Assembly: GCF_945957465.1 (NCBI RefSeq)
Contig: NZ_CAMFLC010000030.1
Location: forward strand, 1-47,546
Reading direction: 5' to 3'
Length of the DNA stretch: 47,546 nucleotides
DNA from: an uncultured Leifsonia sp.
Lineage (GTDB): Bacteria > Actinomycetota > Actinomycetes > Actinomycetales > Microbacteriaceae
The notes beneath the pieces were generated by a model that had not been told where the DNA came from, did no database searches, and saw only the letters and a list, made by a program, of their open reading frames with translations. How positions within the stretch are numbered: the first letter of the stretch is position 1; every line of letters starts with the position of its first letter. This document shows positions 6,720 through 14,891 of the stretch, in pieces. The position numbers were made by a program, and so were the translations under genes.

Positions 6720-8393
6720 TCACGTGCCCGCGTACACCTGCTGCCCGGCGAAGAACGTGCGCTCGGCCCGCAGCGTGACCAGCTCGGTGACCGGCACGGA
6801 GAACGGGTCGCGGTCGAGCACCACGAAGTCGGCCGACCTGCCCGGCTCGAGCGATCCGGTCACGTCGCCGAGACCCATCGCCCGCGCTGCGTTGACCGTG
6901 AACACCTCGATGGCCTCCGGCAGCGTGATCGCCTGCTCCGCGCCCAGCACGCCCGGCCGCCTCCCGGACGGGTCGGCACGCGTGACCAGACCCTGGATGC
7001 CCTCCCACGCGTTCGGCGTCTCACTCACCGGCCAGTCGGATCCGCCCGCGACCAGCGCGCCGGAGTCGATCAGGGAACGGTTGGGCTGCATGGCCTCCAC
7101 CTCCTCCGCGGGGCGGACGGTGCCGAGGGCGTCGGCGATCACGCCGGGGAACCAGAGGAACGGCGAGATGTCGGCCGCGACGTCGAGCTGCGCGAAGCGC
7201 GGGAGGTCCTCCGGCGCGATGAACTGGCCGTGGGCGATCTGGTAGCGCGGGGCCGTGTGGCCGTCGGCGCGCACCGCCTCCACCGCGTCCAGCACCATGC
7301 GGACCGACGCGTCACCGGTGCAGTGGATCTTCGCCGAGATGCCCTGCGCCGCCGTCCGGCGCAGCCAGCCGAGCAGCTCGTCCGCCGGCATGGTGGTCGA
7401 ACCGTGGAAGTGGTCGCCGAACCCGTCGGCCGGCAGGTACGGCGTGAGAAAGGCGCCCGAGTGCGCCGGAGGCGTGCCGTCGAGGAAGATCTTGACGAAG
7501 TCCGGCCGGTGGTGGCGGCTCGTCAACTCCTTCCGGTGGGCGATGAGCGCGTCGCCCAGCTCGGCGTAGCCGAAGATCTGGTCGTTGACGGTCATCGACG
7601 ACACCACCCACGCGCGCAGTTCGCCACGCGCGTCGAGCGCGGCCAGCGCGCGCATCTGGTCGAGCGAGATCGCGGCGTCCTGGAATGCGGTGATCCCGTA
7701 CGAGTGCAGGATCTCGATCGCACGCGCCGACGACCGCTGATGCTGCTCCGCGGTCAGCGCGACCGCGGGGGCCGCGGCCTTCTCGACCAGGAGGCCGGCG
7801 GCCTCCAGCAGAACGCCGCTGGGCTCGCCGGTCGCCGGGTCGCGCACGATGACGCCGTGGTCGGGATCCGGGGTGGCGGCGTCGATCCCGGCGAGTTGCA
7901 GGGCGCGGCTCGACGCCCAGCGGTTGTGGTGGCTGTCGTCGGTGAGCAGCACGGGGCGGCCTCCCGCCGCGTCGTCGAGCGCCCGGCGCGCGGAGCTGTG
8001 CGACAGCTCGTCGAGGAGGCCGGTTCCCCAGCTGGCGCCGACGATCCACTCCTCAGGCCCGCGCGTCGCGGCGTACGCACGCACCGCACGCAGGATCTCG
8101 TCGAGCGATGCCGTGTTCGCGAAGGTCAGCTCGAACAGCTCGGCACGACCGGCGAGCGCGTGGTGGTTGTGCACGTCGATCAGCCCCGGCATCGCGAACG
8201 CGTCCCCGAGGTCGAGCGCCCGGGTGCCGGGGCCGCGGAAGGCCGCGATCCCCTCGGCCGACCCGACGGCGAGGATCCGCCCGCCGCGCACGGCCATCGC
8301 CTCGGCGGTCGGCTGCTCGCGGTCGGCCGTGTAGAGCCGCCCCGAGACGATGAGCTCTGCGACGGGCAGGCCGGCGACTCCTCCCACCGTCAC
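6720..8393 (-). CDS. YtcJ-like amidohydrolase (full length)
   Basis: Metal-dependent amidohydrolase of 557 aa. It has an N-terminal beta-sandwich strand (VAELIVSGRLYTADRE), the HxH metal motif in LIDVHNHHA (His75, His77), the barrel segment FVKIFLDGTPP, SAKIHCTGDASV with a metal histidine, YQIAHGQFI, the catalytic Asp in AGGSDWPVSE and the C-terminal SLEPGRSADFVVLDRDP. The family cleaves amide or related C-N bonds; substrate unknown. The GTG start overlaps the stop of the MoaF-like gene (GTGA, 8390-8393), implying translational coupling, so its substrate is probably linked to amine oxidation. It is a paralogue of the truncated gene at the window start. Confidence 0.85.
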   Translation of the reverse strand: MTVGGVAGLPVAELIVSGRLYTADREQPTAEAMAVRGGRILAVGSAEGIAAFRGPGTRALDLGDAFAMPGLIDVHNHHALAGRAELFELTFANTASLDEILRAVRAYAATRGPEEWIVGASWGTGLLDELSHSSARRALDDAAGGRPVLLTDDSHHNRWASSRALQLAGIDAATPDPDHGVIVRDPATGEPSGVLLEAAGLLVEKAAAPAVALTAEQHQRSSARAIEILHSYGITAFQDAAISLDQMRALAALDARGELRAWVVSSMTVNDQIFGYAELGDALIAHRKELTSRHHRPDFVKIFLDGTPPAHSGAFLTPYLPADGFGDHFHGSTTMPADELLGWLRRTAAQGISAKIHCTGDASVRMVLDAVEAVRADGHTAPRYQIAHGQFIAPEDLPRFAQLDVAADISPFLWFPGVIADALGTVRPAEEVEAMQPNRSLIDSGALVAGGSDWPVSETPNAWEGIQGLVTRADPSGRRPGVLGAEQAITLPEAIEVFTVNAARAMGLGDVTGSLEPGRSADFVVLDRDPFSVPVTELVTLRAERTFFAGQQVYAGT

Positions 8394-9214
8394 TCCCCCG
8401 CGGGGTCGTACGGCGCCGGGTGCACGGTGTTCGACAGCAGCCGCCCGCGCGCCCCGAAGGTGAAGTGCGTGGGAACGGTGCCCGACTCGTCGAGTCCGAA
8501 GAGCACGCCGTGCGAGCGGAGGTTGCGCTGATCGCGGTGGTCGGCGATCGTGACGGAGGCGCACGGGATGACCTTCTCGCGCCAGGCGAACACGTAGATG
8601 CCCGGCCGCAGCTGCCAGACCGTGTTCTCGTCGGTGTCGGCCAGCCCCTTCTCCGGGCCGGCGAGGCACTGCCAGCTGTACCAGTCCGGGCTCAGGTAGA
8701 CGTGCTCGTAGGCGTGCTCGGAGCTGTAGACCCACAGCACGCGGCGGCCGATCAGCGAGGTGGTCGGAGCGGGTGCCGGGCCGGTGGCCTCCACGCCCTC
8801 GAGACGCGAGGGCACGAACAGCTGCTTGACGGCGGTGTTGCCCGGGAGGTCTCCCCCGATCGCCTGGATGACCGACAGCGCCCGGCCGTTCGTCAGGTCG
8901 ATGACGAGGGAGACCGCCTCGGCGGGGTTGTATTCGTGGTGGAACTGCGCGAAGTACAGCCCGTCGTCGACCCGGAAGGCCTCGTAGTCGTCGGCGCCCT
9001 CGGTGGCTGGGATGGGGTCGCCCTCCCCCGGCACGTACTCCCACTCGACCCGGCTCTCGCCGAAGCGGTGGACGATGCGCGTTCCGCGATCGTCGACGAG
9101 CGTGACGGTGCGCCCCGCGAGCTCCGAGGTGAGGGGGGCCTTGCCGGCGTCGAATCCCGGCGCCAGCCCGTCCAAGGGCAGCCAGGTGGAGGTGTCGGAG
9201 AGTGTGACAGGCAT
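8390..9214 (-). CDS. moaF: MoaF-like protein of a monoamine regulon
   Basis: 274 aa matching by eye the MoaF family: an N-terminal half with LAPGFDAGKAPLTSELAGRT and RIVHRFGESRVEWEYVPGE, and a C-terminal half with LIGRRVLWVYSSEHAYEHVYLS, WQCLAGPEKGLADTDE and GIYVFAWREKVIPCASV. In enterobacteria moaF belongs to the monoamine (tyramine) regulon and accompanies tyramine oxidase; despite the database name there is no good reason to link it to molybdenum cofactor. Here it sits 42 bp downstream of the copper amine oxidase with a good AAGGAG, and is coupled to the amidohydrolase. The molecular role is unknown; the fold may be lipocalin-like and bind a small ligand. Confidence 0.75.
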   Translation of the reverse strand: MPVTLSDTSTWLPLDGLAPGFDAGKAPLTSELAGRTVTLVDDRGTRIVHRFGESRVEWEYVPGEGDPIPATEGADDYEAFRVDDGLYFAQFHHEYNPAEAVSLVIDLTNGRALSVIQAIGGDLPGNTAVKQLFVPSRLEGVEATGPAPAPTTSLIGRRVLWVYSSEHAYEHVYLSPDWYSWQCLAGPEKGLADTDENTVWQLRPGIYVFAWREKVIPCASVTIADHRDQRNLRSHGVLFGLDESGTVPTHFTFGARGRLLSNTVHPAPYDPAGE

Positions 9215-9256
9215 GGTGCTCCTTCGTCGGGTCGGTCGGTGGTTCTGGTTCGCGGG

Positions 9257-11245
9257 TCAGTGCTCGCAGGTGCAGGCCGCGCCGCCGCAGCACGCCGCGC
9301 CGGCCGCGCCCGCCGCCCCGTCGGGCAGGTCGAGGGCGGGATTGCGGTCGAGGAAGCCGTACGGTTTCAGCGCGAAGCCGGAGTAGTCGACCGGCATCAC
9401 CGGCCAGTCCTCCGGCCGCGGGATGTGGGTGGGGCCGAAGACGTGCCAGAGCACGATGTTCTCGTCGACCAGCGAGCGGTCGGCCGCCGTCCACGCCGGC
9501 AGGCCGGCTCCGCCCGCGTGCGCGTTGGGGTAGTCGCCTGCCGGAAAGCGCTCGGCGGGATCGAAGCGCGTCGCCCACAGGTGCTTGGTCGCGAAGGTCG
9601 CCCTCCCGAACACCGAGGAGTCCGGCTGCGCCATCAGCGTCGCGCCGGGCTGCGGGATGAGGTGGAAGGCCGTCGGCTTGCCGACCGCGTTCGTGCGGGT
9701 CGAGCTGGTGATCTCCCAGACCCGGGAGGTCGCCGGGTTCGCGAGCCGGCCGCCGTCCGACTCCCGTTCGATCGGGGTCGTCGTCCAGGTGAACGCGTTG
9801 CCGTAGGGGTTGTCCGGCCCGGTCGGGATGCCGACGACGTCCACTTCGGCCACTGAATTGCGGTCGCCGTCGACCGCGACGTCGAGCCGGGCGCAGAACA
9901 GGTGCTGGTGCACGGGGGCGAACAGGCCCGGAGCGATCTCGGTGGCGTGCGGGTCGCTGCTGCCGGGGATGCCGGCGCCGGCGAAGACGATGCCGGTCGC
10001 CTTGGCCTCCACCTGGATGGTGCCGTCGAGGTAGAAGTACCAGAAGAAGCCGTAGTCGTAGTTGCCGATGGTCGAGAAGTACGACACCACGAGCCGCCGC
10101 GAACGCCGCACCTCCGCGTTCCCGGCGAGGTCGGTGTGCTTCCAGAGCACGCCGTAGTCCTCCTCGTGCATGCACACGGCCTGCGGGATGGTGACCGGGT
10201 TGCCGTGGTCGTCGGCGACGACGCCGTCGAAGTAGTGGATGACGCCGAGGCAGTCGCAGCCGAGGGCGAGCGTGTTGGCGTTCTTGCCGAGCAGGTACTC
10301 GCCGGCGTCGAAGTAGCTGATCCAGAACCGGGTCGGGGTGGTGTCGCCGTACGGCACCACCATCTCGGGCACCGACGCCCGGTACAGCACCGAGCGGTCC
10401 TCGTCGCCGTCGCGGAACGTCACCTGGTTGAGCACCAGGCCCTCCCTGGCGTTGAACCCCACGCGGAACGTCCAGTTCTCCCACTCCACCGCCTGCCCGT
10501 CGACCCGGAAGCTGGGCCCCTCGGGCTGCGTGATCTCGATGGGCTTGAGGGAGGTGCGGGCCGGGCCGATCGTGGCGGCCCCGTAGTTGCCGTCGAGGTC
10601 GGGCACGGGCACGTCGCCCTCGTCCTCCACGCGGATCACCTCACCACGCGTCAGGTCGATGTGGACGATGAGACCCTCGACCGGGTGCGACCACGGGGAG
10701 TCGTCCTCGTGGGCTCGGAGGAAGGTCAGGCTGCGGATCGCGCGCCGGCCGACCTCGTCGGCGCGGTTGAAATGCCCGGGCGCCAGCGGCGCGCAGAAGG
10801 CGAGGTCGATGCGGTCTTCGAGACCGCGGCGCCGCATCGCGGCCCGCCACTCGGGCGACGCCTTCGCGATCTCCTCGGCGCGGGCGTACTCCTCGAACAG
10901 GTACTGCGGCTGCCCGAACGGCGCCTCGGCGGTGTTCAGCTCCCGATGGTCGACGACCTCCCCGGCGGTCACCGAGACGATCGCCTCGGCCGACCGTCCG
11001 GTCGCGGTGTCGAGCAGCACGAACAGGATGCGACGCTCGATCGGGTCGCCCGGCCGGAAGCTCGCGACGGCATCCCGCTCCGGCTCGACGGGCAGCACGT
11101 CGGGGAAGCGCGTGGTCTCGCCGACGAGCCCGGCGGCCTCCAGAATGGCACGCCCCGCGGCGAGCTCACCGGCGGTGAGGGCGTCGAGCGGGTGGGTGAC
11201 GGCGACCGGACCGGTCGTCGTCGACGTGTGTGCGTGGGCGGCCAT
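9257..11245 (-). CDS. Copper-containing primary amine oxidase (TPQ cofactor)
   Basis: 662-aa copper/topaquinone amine oxidase that would convert primary amines (tyramine, phenethylamine and similar) to aldehyde, ammonia and H2O2. The catalytic base is Asp313 in YFDAGEYLLG, the topaquinone precursor Tyr396 in TIGNYDYGF, and the copper ligands His446 and His448 (VHQHLF) and His607 (GPTHIPR). Length and the N2/N3 domain stretches are normal for the bacterial enzyme without the D1 domain. AAGGA precedes the ATG at 11245. The C terminus carries an extra cysteine-rich tail (Cys652, 653, 658, 660, then Glu-His). It heads an operon with the MoaF-like protein and an amidohydrolase; the AraC gene upstream is the likely activator. 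Confidence 0.93.
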   Translation of the reverse strand: MAAHAHTSTTTGPVAVTHPLDALTAGELAAGRAILEAAGLVGETTRFPDVLPVEPERDAVASFRPGDPIERRILFVLLDTATGRSAEAIVSVTAGEVVDHRELNTAEAPFGQPQYLFEEYARAEEIAKASPEWRAAMRRRGLEDRIDLAFCAPLAPGHFNRADEVGRRAIRSLTFLRAHEDDSPWSHPVEGLIVHIDLTRGEVIRVEDEGDVPVPDLDGNYGAATIGPARTSLKPIEITQPEGPSFRVDGQAVEWENWTFRVGFNAREGLVLNQVTFRDGDEDRSVLYRASVPEMVVPYGDTTPTRFWISYFDAGEYLLGKNANTLALGCDCLGVIHYFDGVVADDHGNPVTIPQAVCMHEEDYGVLWKHTDLAGNAEVRRSRRLVVSYFSTIGNYDYGFFWYFYLDGTIQVEAKATGIVFAGAGIPGSSDPHATEIAPGLFAPVHQHLFCARLDVAVDGDRNSVAEVDVVGIPTGPDNPYGNAFTWTTTPIERESDGGRLANPATSRVWEITSSTRTNAVGKPTAFHLIPQPGATLMAQPDSSVFGRATFATKHLWATRFDPAERFPAGDYPNAHAGGAGLPAWTAADRSLVDENIVLWHVFGPTHIPRPEDWPVMPVDYSGFALKPYGFLDRNPALDLPDGAAGAAGAACCGGAACTCEH

Positions 11246-11385
11246 GGGGATCCTTACGTCGGTGATCCGACCAGTATCCGCCGCGCGCCGCCCCGGGTCG
11301 CCGGTGCCGGCGCGACCGTTCCGATCCAGTCAAACGACGTGCGCGGGCGGCATAATCGCGGCCGTCGGCGGGGGCTCGCGTCGCC

Positions 11386-11568
11386 AACGGAGGACTCACG
11401 CAGCCCTACCGCCCGCAACTCCTCCGTTGCCTGCCTTTCGACCTTCTCGGGATGCCGATCTCCTCCGTTGCCGACGTTGCGGCTAACGGAGGAGATCAGC
11501 GTCGACACGCCCCGCAAAGGCCGTCAGTGGAGGTGTTGCGGCGCGATTCGGAGCGAAGCTCCTCCGTA
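11386..11568. repeat. Five copies of TCCTCCGTT / AACGGAGGA in the amine oxidase upstream region
   Basis: In the 337-bp gap between the AraC and amine oxidase genes the 9-mer occurs as AACGGAGGA at 11386 and 11485, TCCTCCGTT at 11420 and 11461, and TCCTCCGTA at 11560. Pairs 11386/11420 and 11461/11485 face each other. They could be operator half-sites for the amine oxidase promoter or a small REP-type family that forms hairpins. No other gene was seen in the gap. Confidence 0.75.
11457..11497. terminator. Strong hairpin downstream of the AraC gene
   Basis: GATCTCCTCCGTT (11457-11469) and AACGGAGGAGATC (11485-11497) are perfect 13-bp arms, with an inner GCCG/CGGC pair. Read on the minus strand it follows the AraC-family gene and precedes the amine oxidase, so it could be the AraC terminator. 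It uses two of the repeated 9-mers. Confidence 0.55.
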
Positions 11569-11582
11569 ACCGGCACCGAACC

Positions 11583-12569
11583 TCAACCCAGCGCGGCCGC
11601 GCGCGCCTCCGACGGCGACTCGCCGTAGGTCGCCTTGAACACGCGGCTGAAGTGGGCGGCGTCGACGAAGCCCCACCGGGTCGCGATCGACGCGACCGAG
11701 CGAGTGGCCGAGAGCGGGTCCATCAGCTCGCGGCGGCAGCGTTCCAGCCGCCGCGTCCGGATCCAGGCCGACACCGTCGTGCCCTGCTCCTGGAAGAGAC
11801 CCTGGAGGTGGCGGGTGGAGATGTAGTGCTCTGCGGCGATGCGGGTCGGGCCGAGATCGGCCGAGGCGAGGTTGGCCTCGATGTAGTCGCGGATGCGCTG
11901 CATCAGCGCGTGGTGCGGGTCGGCCAGTTCGGCGGCCGTTCCGAGCTGGTCGGCGAAGAGCGTGGTGGTGAGGTCGAGCGCGCTGTGGGCGAGCCGGGCG
12001 CCCGTCGCGCCCGAGAGCTGCTCGAGGTTCGCCACCAGCTGGCCGAGGAACGGGACGACGATGCCGCCGACACCTGTCGCGCCGTCGAACCGCACGGCCG
12101 TGAGCTGCGAGACCAGTTCGGGAGGCAGCCCGATGAGGTGCTTCGGGAACATGATCACCATGGTGCGGAAGTCGTCGTCGAACACGAGGGTGTAGGGGCG
12201 GTGCGTGTCGTAGACGGCGAGGTCCCCGGGCCGCAGCACGGCCTCCCGCCCCTCCTGGATGAGCAGGCCGGTGCCCGAGAGCTGGAGGCTCAGCTTGAAG
12301 TAGTTGCGATCGGCGCGGGCGATCAGCTCGGGAGTGCGCTCGACGACGTGCTTCGAGGCGCTCACCTCCGACACATGGATCTCGTCGGCCTCCGCCGAGC
12401 GGATCCGCCCGAAGAAGGGCTCCGGCCGATCGCTGGTCACCTGCAGGGGCACGAACGACTCGGAGACGGCGGTGCGGAAGGCGCTGAAGTCGAGCGCGGG
12501 CGCGGTCTCGCCTCTGCTGCGGTCCGACTCGATGGACCGGTGAAGCGCGCTGAGCACGATCGACCTCAT
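11583..12569 (-). CDS. AraC family regulator, FeaR-like
   Basis: About 328 aa: an N-terminal AraC-binding-like (cupin-type) domain with ADRNYFKLSLQLSGTGLLIQEGR and LRPGDLAVYDTHRPY, and a C-terminal double helix-turn-helix (RIAAEHYISTRHLQGLFQE, then SVASIATRWGFVDAAHFSRVFK ending YGESPSEAR). This layout is that of FeaR-type activators, which control tyramine oxidase and phenylacetaldehyde dehydrogenase in E. coli. Its place directly upstream of the amine oxidase supports the same role. The start is uncertain: ATG 12569 is given; a GTG at 12557 has GAGG in front; longer forms add residues with no family resemblance. Confidence 0.82.
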   Translation of the reverse strand: MRSIVLSALHRSIESDRSRGETAPALDFSAFRTAVSESFVPLQVTSDRPEPFFGRIRSAEADEIHVSEVSASKHVVERTPELIARADRNYFKLSLQLSGTGLLIQEGREAVLRPGDLAVYDTHRPYTLVFDDDFRTMVIMFPKHLIGLPPELVSQLTAVRFDGATGVGGIVVPFLGQLVANLEQLSGATGARLAHSALDLTTTLFADQLGTAAELADPHHALMQRIRDYIEANLASADLGPTRIAAEHYISTRHLQGLFQEQGTTVSAWIRTRRLERCRRELMDPLSATRSVASIATRWGFVDAAHFSRVFKATYGESPSEARAAALG

Positions 12570-12757
12570 TCTGGACCGGGGACGACTTTGTATACGATCC
12601 GTGATGAGGATGCTAGCACTCGGCGTCAGGTGCGGCACAGCCGCGTCAGCCCACCCCGGTCAGGCGGAATCGCACGTTGACCCCCGGAGAGGTGACTTTT
12701 CTGAGAGAACTCACATAAAGTGGTTCCCCAAACGCCGTGTGCACGAGGGGAGCAACC

Positions 12758-14179
12758 GTGAGCGATCCGTCCTGGACCCAGGTCGTCAAGACCGTCGAGC
12801 CGGAACAGCCGGAGCTGAAGCGTGCGCTCGGTCCGGGCCTGCTCCTGCTCTTCATCGTCGGCGACATCCTCGGAACGGGCGTCTACGCGCTCACCGGGCA
12901 GGTCGCGGCCGAGGTGGGAGGCGCGGCCTGGCTGCCCTTCCTGCTGGCGTTCGGAGTCGCGACCATCACCGCCTTCTCGTATCTCGAGCTGGTCACCAAG
13001 TACCCGCAGGCCGCGGGCGCCGCGCTGTACACGCACAAGGCGTTCGGCATCCACTTCTTCACGTTCATCGTCTGCTTCGTCGTGATGACCTCGGGCATCA
13101 CATCCGCGTCGACGGCGTCGCGGGCGTTCGCCGTGAACCTCAGCGTCGGGTTCGGGCTGCCGGGAGACAACCTCTCGACGCTCCTCATCGCACTGGCCTT
13201 CATCGTGCTCATCATGCTCGTGAACCTGCGCGGGGTGACCGAGAGCGTGTGGCTCAACGTGGTGCTGACCCTCGTCGAACTGTCGGGGCTGCTGCTGGTG
13301 ATCTTCATCGGGCTCTGGGCGATCGGCGGCGGCCAGGCCGACTTCTCGCGGATCGTCGCCTTCGAGAGCCCGGACGACAAGGGTGTGCTGCTCGCCGTGA
13401 GCACCGCGACCTCCCTGGCGTTCTTCGCGATGGTCGGCTTCGAAGACTCGGTCAACATGGCCGAGGAGACCAAGGACCCGTCCCGGATCTTCCCGCGGAT
13501 GATGCTGAGCGGGCTCGGGATCGCCGCCGTCGTCTACGTGCTCGTCTCGATCGTGGTGGTCGCGCTGGTGCCGATCGGCGAGCTCGCCGGCAGCGAGACG
13601 CCGCTCGTGACAGCCGTCGAGGCGGCGGCTCCCGGCTTCCCGATCAACGACCTCCTGCCGTTCATTTCGATGTTCGCGGTCGCCAACACGGCGCTGATCA
13701 ACATGATGATGGCGAGCAGGCTGCTCTACGGGATGAGCCGGCAGCAGGTGCTTCCGCCGTTCCTCGGCCGGGTGTCGGCGAAGCGCCGCACGCCGTGGAC
13801 GGCCATCCTGTTCACCTCGGCCCTCGCCGTCGCACTGATCTCGTACGTCTCGATCGACCCCGCAGGATCCATCGTCGCCCTGCTCGGCGGCACGACCTCC
13901 CTGTTGCTGCTCGCCGTGTTCGCAGTGGTCAACATCGCGGTTCTGGTGCTGCGCCGCCAACCGGTCGACCACGGCCACTTCCGCACGCCGGTGGCGTTGC
14001 CCGTCATCGGCGCGATCACGTGCCTGTACCTGGTCTTCCCGTGGACCTCCGGCCGCCCGGACGGTCAGTACGTCATCGCGCTCGGCCTCCTGGCCATCGG
14101 GGTGCTGCTCTGGGTGGTGGAGCGGATCTACCGGTCGTCGGTCCGGCGGACGGAGGCGGGGCGCCCCCCGCGCGCCTGA
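12758..14179 (+). CDS. APC family amino acid/amine permease
   Basis: 473-aa inner-membrane transporter with about 12 hydrophobic segments. The first helix pair has the APC signature GDILGTGVYALTG, followed by FLLAFGVATITAFSYLELVTKYP and, mid-protein, AMVGFEDSVNMAEETKDPSR, the conserved loop between helices 6 and 7. The GTG at 12758 is chosen because GAGGGGAG (12745-12752) is correctly spaced. It is divergent from the FeaR-like regulator by about 190 bp, which suggests it imports the amine or amino acid substrate of the amine oxidase pathway (inferred). Its 3' end overlaps the convergent TetR gene by 52 bp. Confidence 0.88.
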   Translation: MSDPSWTQVVKTVEPEQPELKRALGPGLLLLFIVGDILGTGVYALTGQVAAEVGGAAWLPFLLAFGVATITAFSYLELVTKYPQAAGAALYTHKAFGIHFFTFIVCFVVMTSGITSASTASRAFAVNLSVGFGLPGDNLSTLLIALAFIVLIMLVNLRGVTESVWLNVVLTLVELSGLLLVIFIGLWAIGGGQADFSRIVAFESPDDKGVLLAVSTATSLAFFAMVGFEDSVNMAEETKDPSRIFPRMMLSGLGIAAVVYVLVSIVVVALVPIGELAGSETPLVTAVEAAAPGFPINDLLPFISMFAVANTALINMMMASRLLYGMSRQQVLPPFLGRVSAKRRTPWTAILFTSALAVALISYVSIDPAGSIVALLGGTTSLLLLAVFAVVNIAVLVLRRQPVDHGHFRTPVALPVIGAITCLYLVFPWTSGRPDGQYVIALGLLAIGVLLWVVERIYRSSVRRTEAGRPPRA

Positions 14180-14784
14180 CCTCGGTTCGGGAGTGACGCC
14201 GCCAGGGCGTTCGCGCGGTCGGCCGGCACACCGAGCGTGAGGAGGCTGGTGACGGCGGCGGCCCGTACGCCGAGCGCGGGATCGCCTCGACGGTCGTCGG
14301 CGATCGCGAACACCGCCGCGTAGGCGATCCGCGCGAGCGCGTCCGGCGGAAGGTGCGTCCCGAACGCTCCGGCGGCCTGGCCCCGCCGGATCAGCGCGGC
14401 GAGCATCGCGTCGACGTTGCCGAGCAGTTCGTGGATCTCGTCGCCGTACTCGCCGCGGCGGAGTGCCAGGAGCACGCGGTACCGGTGCGCGAGGGGCCAC
14501 AGCCTGCCGACGAACCGCACCCACACTTCGTCCGCGGGTGTTGCGGGCGCATCGACGTCGCTCAGCACCACGCCGATCTCGGCCGCCGCGTGCTCCGCGA
14601 GTGTGCGCACGAGGTCGTTACGCGCGGGGAAGTGCCCGTAGACCGTCCGACGCACGACGCCCGCGGCCGCGGCGACCTCCGCCATTCCCGCGTCCGGGCG
14701 CTCCCCCAGCAGCTCTCGGGCGACGTCGAGGATGCGCGCACGGGTCTCCTCCATCGCCCGATCGCGAGCCGTGTCCGTCGCCAT
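14128..14784 (-). CDS. TetR/AcrR family regulator of the epoxide hydrolase operon
   Basis: About 218 aa. Helix-turn-helix: RARILDVARELLGERPDAGMAEVAAAAGVVRRTVYGHF. The C-terminal domain resembles other actinobacterial TetR proteins (VRFVGRLWPLAHRYRVLLALRRG). No Shine-Dalgarno is evident; ATG 14784 is preferred over ATG 14796, which would overlap the operator at 14795-14814. Two near-perfect 20-bp palindromes lie between this gene and the divergent epoxide hydrolase, so autoregulation plus repression of the hydrolase-aldehyde dehydrogenase pair is likely. The 3' end overlaps the permease gene. Confidence 0.87.
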   Translation of the reverse strand: MATDTARDRAMEETRARILDVARELLGERPDAGMAEVAAAAGVVRRTVYGHFPARNDLVRTLAEHAAAEIGVVLSDVDAPATPADEVWVRFVGRLWPLAHRYRVLLALRRGEYGDEIHELLGNVDAMLAALIRRGQAAGAFGTHLPPDALARIAYAAVFAIADDRRGDPALGVRAAAVTSLLTLGVPADRANALAASLPNRGQARGGRPASVRRTDDR

Positions 14785-14794
14785 GAATCCAATC

Positions 14795-14814
14795 ATTGCA
14801 CATAGGTGTGCAAT
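14795..14814. promoter_or_regulatory. TetR operator 1
   Basis: ATTGCACATAGGTGTGCAAT: 8-bp perfect arms with a 4-base centre. Its half-site (TTGCACA) is shared with operator 2, 41 bp away centre to centre. Confidence 0.85.
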
Positions 14815-14835
14815 GAGCTACGGTGGCGGGGAGTC

Positions 14836-14855
14836 GTTGCACACCCGTGTGCAAC
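14836..14855. promoter_or_regulatory. TetR operator 2
   Basis: GTTGCACACCCGTGTGCAAC: 9-bp perfect arms with a 2-base centre, 37 bp before the epoxide hydrolase start. The pair of related sites in a divergent TetR promoter is a classic self-regulated arrangement. Confidence 0.87.
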
Positions 14856-14891
14856 GGAATGTCGGCGAAACCATCGCAAGGGAGAACCATC

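Noticed and set aside
8390-9214. Molybdenum cofactor synthesis role for the MoaF-like protein
   Set aside because: The name derives from a monoamine regulon gene; no moa/moe cofactor gene is near and the neighbour is a copper amine oxidase.
8394-10484. Upstream extension of the amidohydrolase frame to over 1,200 codons
   Set aside because: It crosses the MoaF-like and amine oxidase genes in a wrong frame; the GTGA overlap at 8390-8393 marks the true start.
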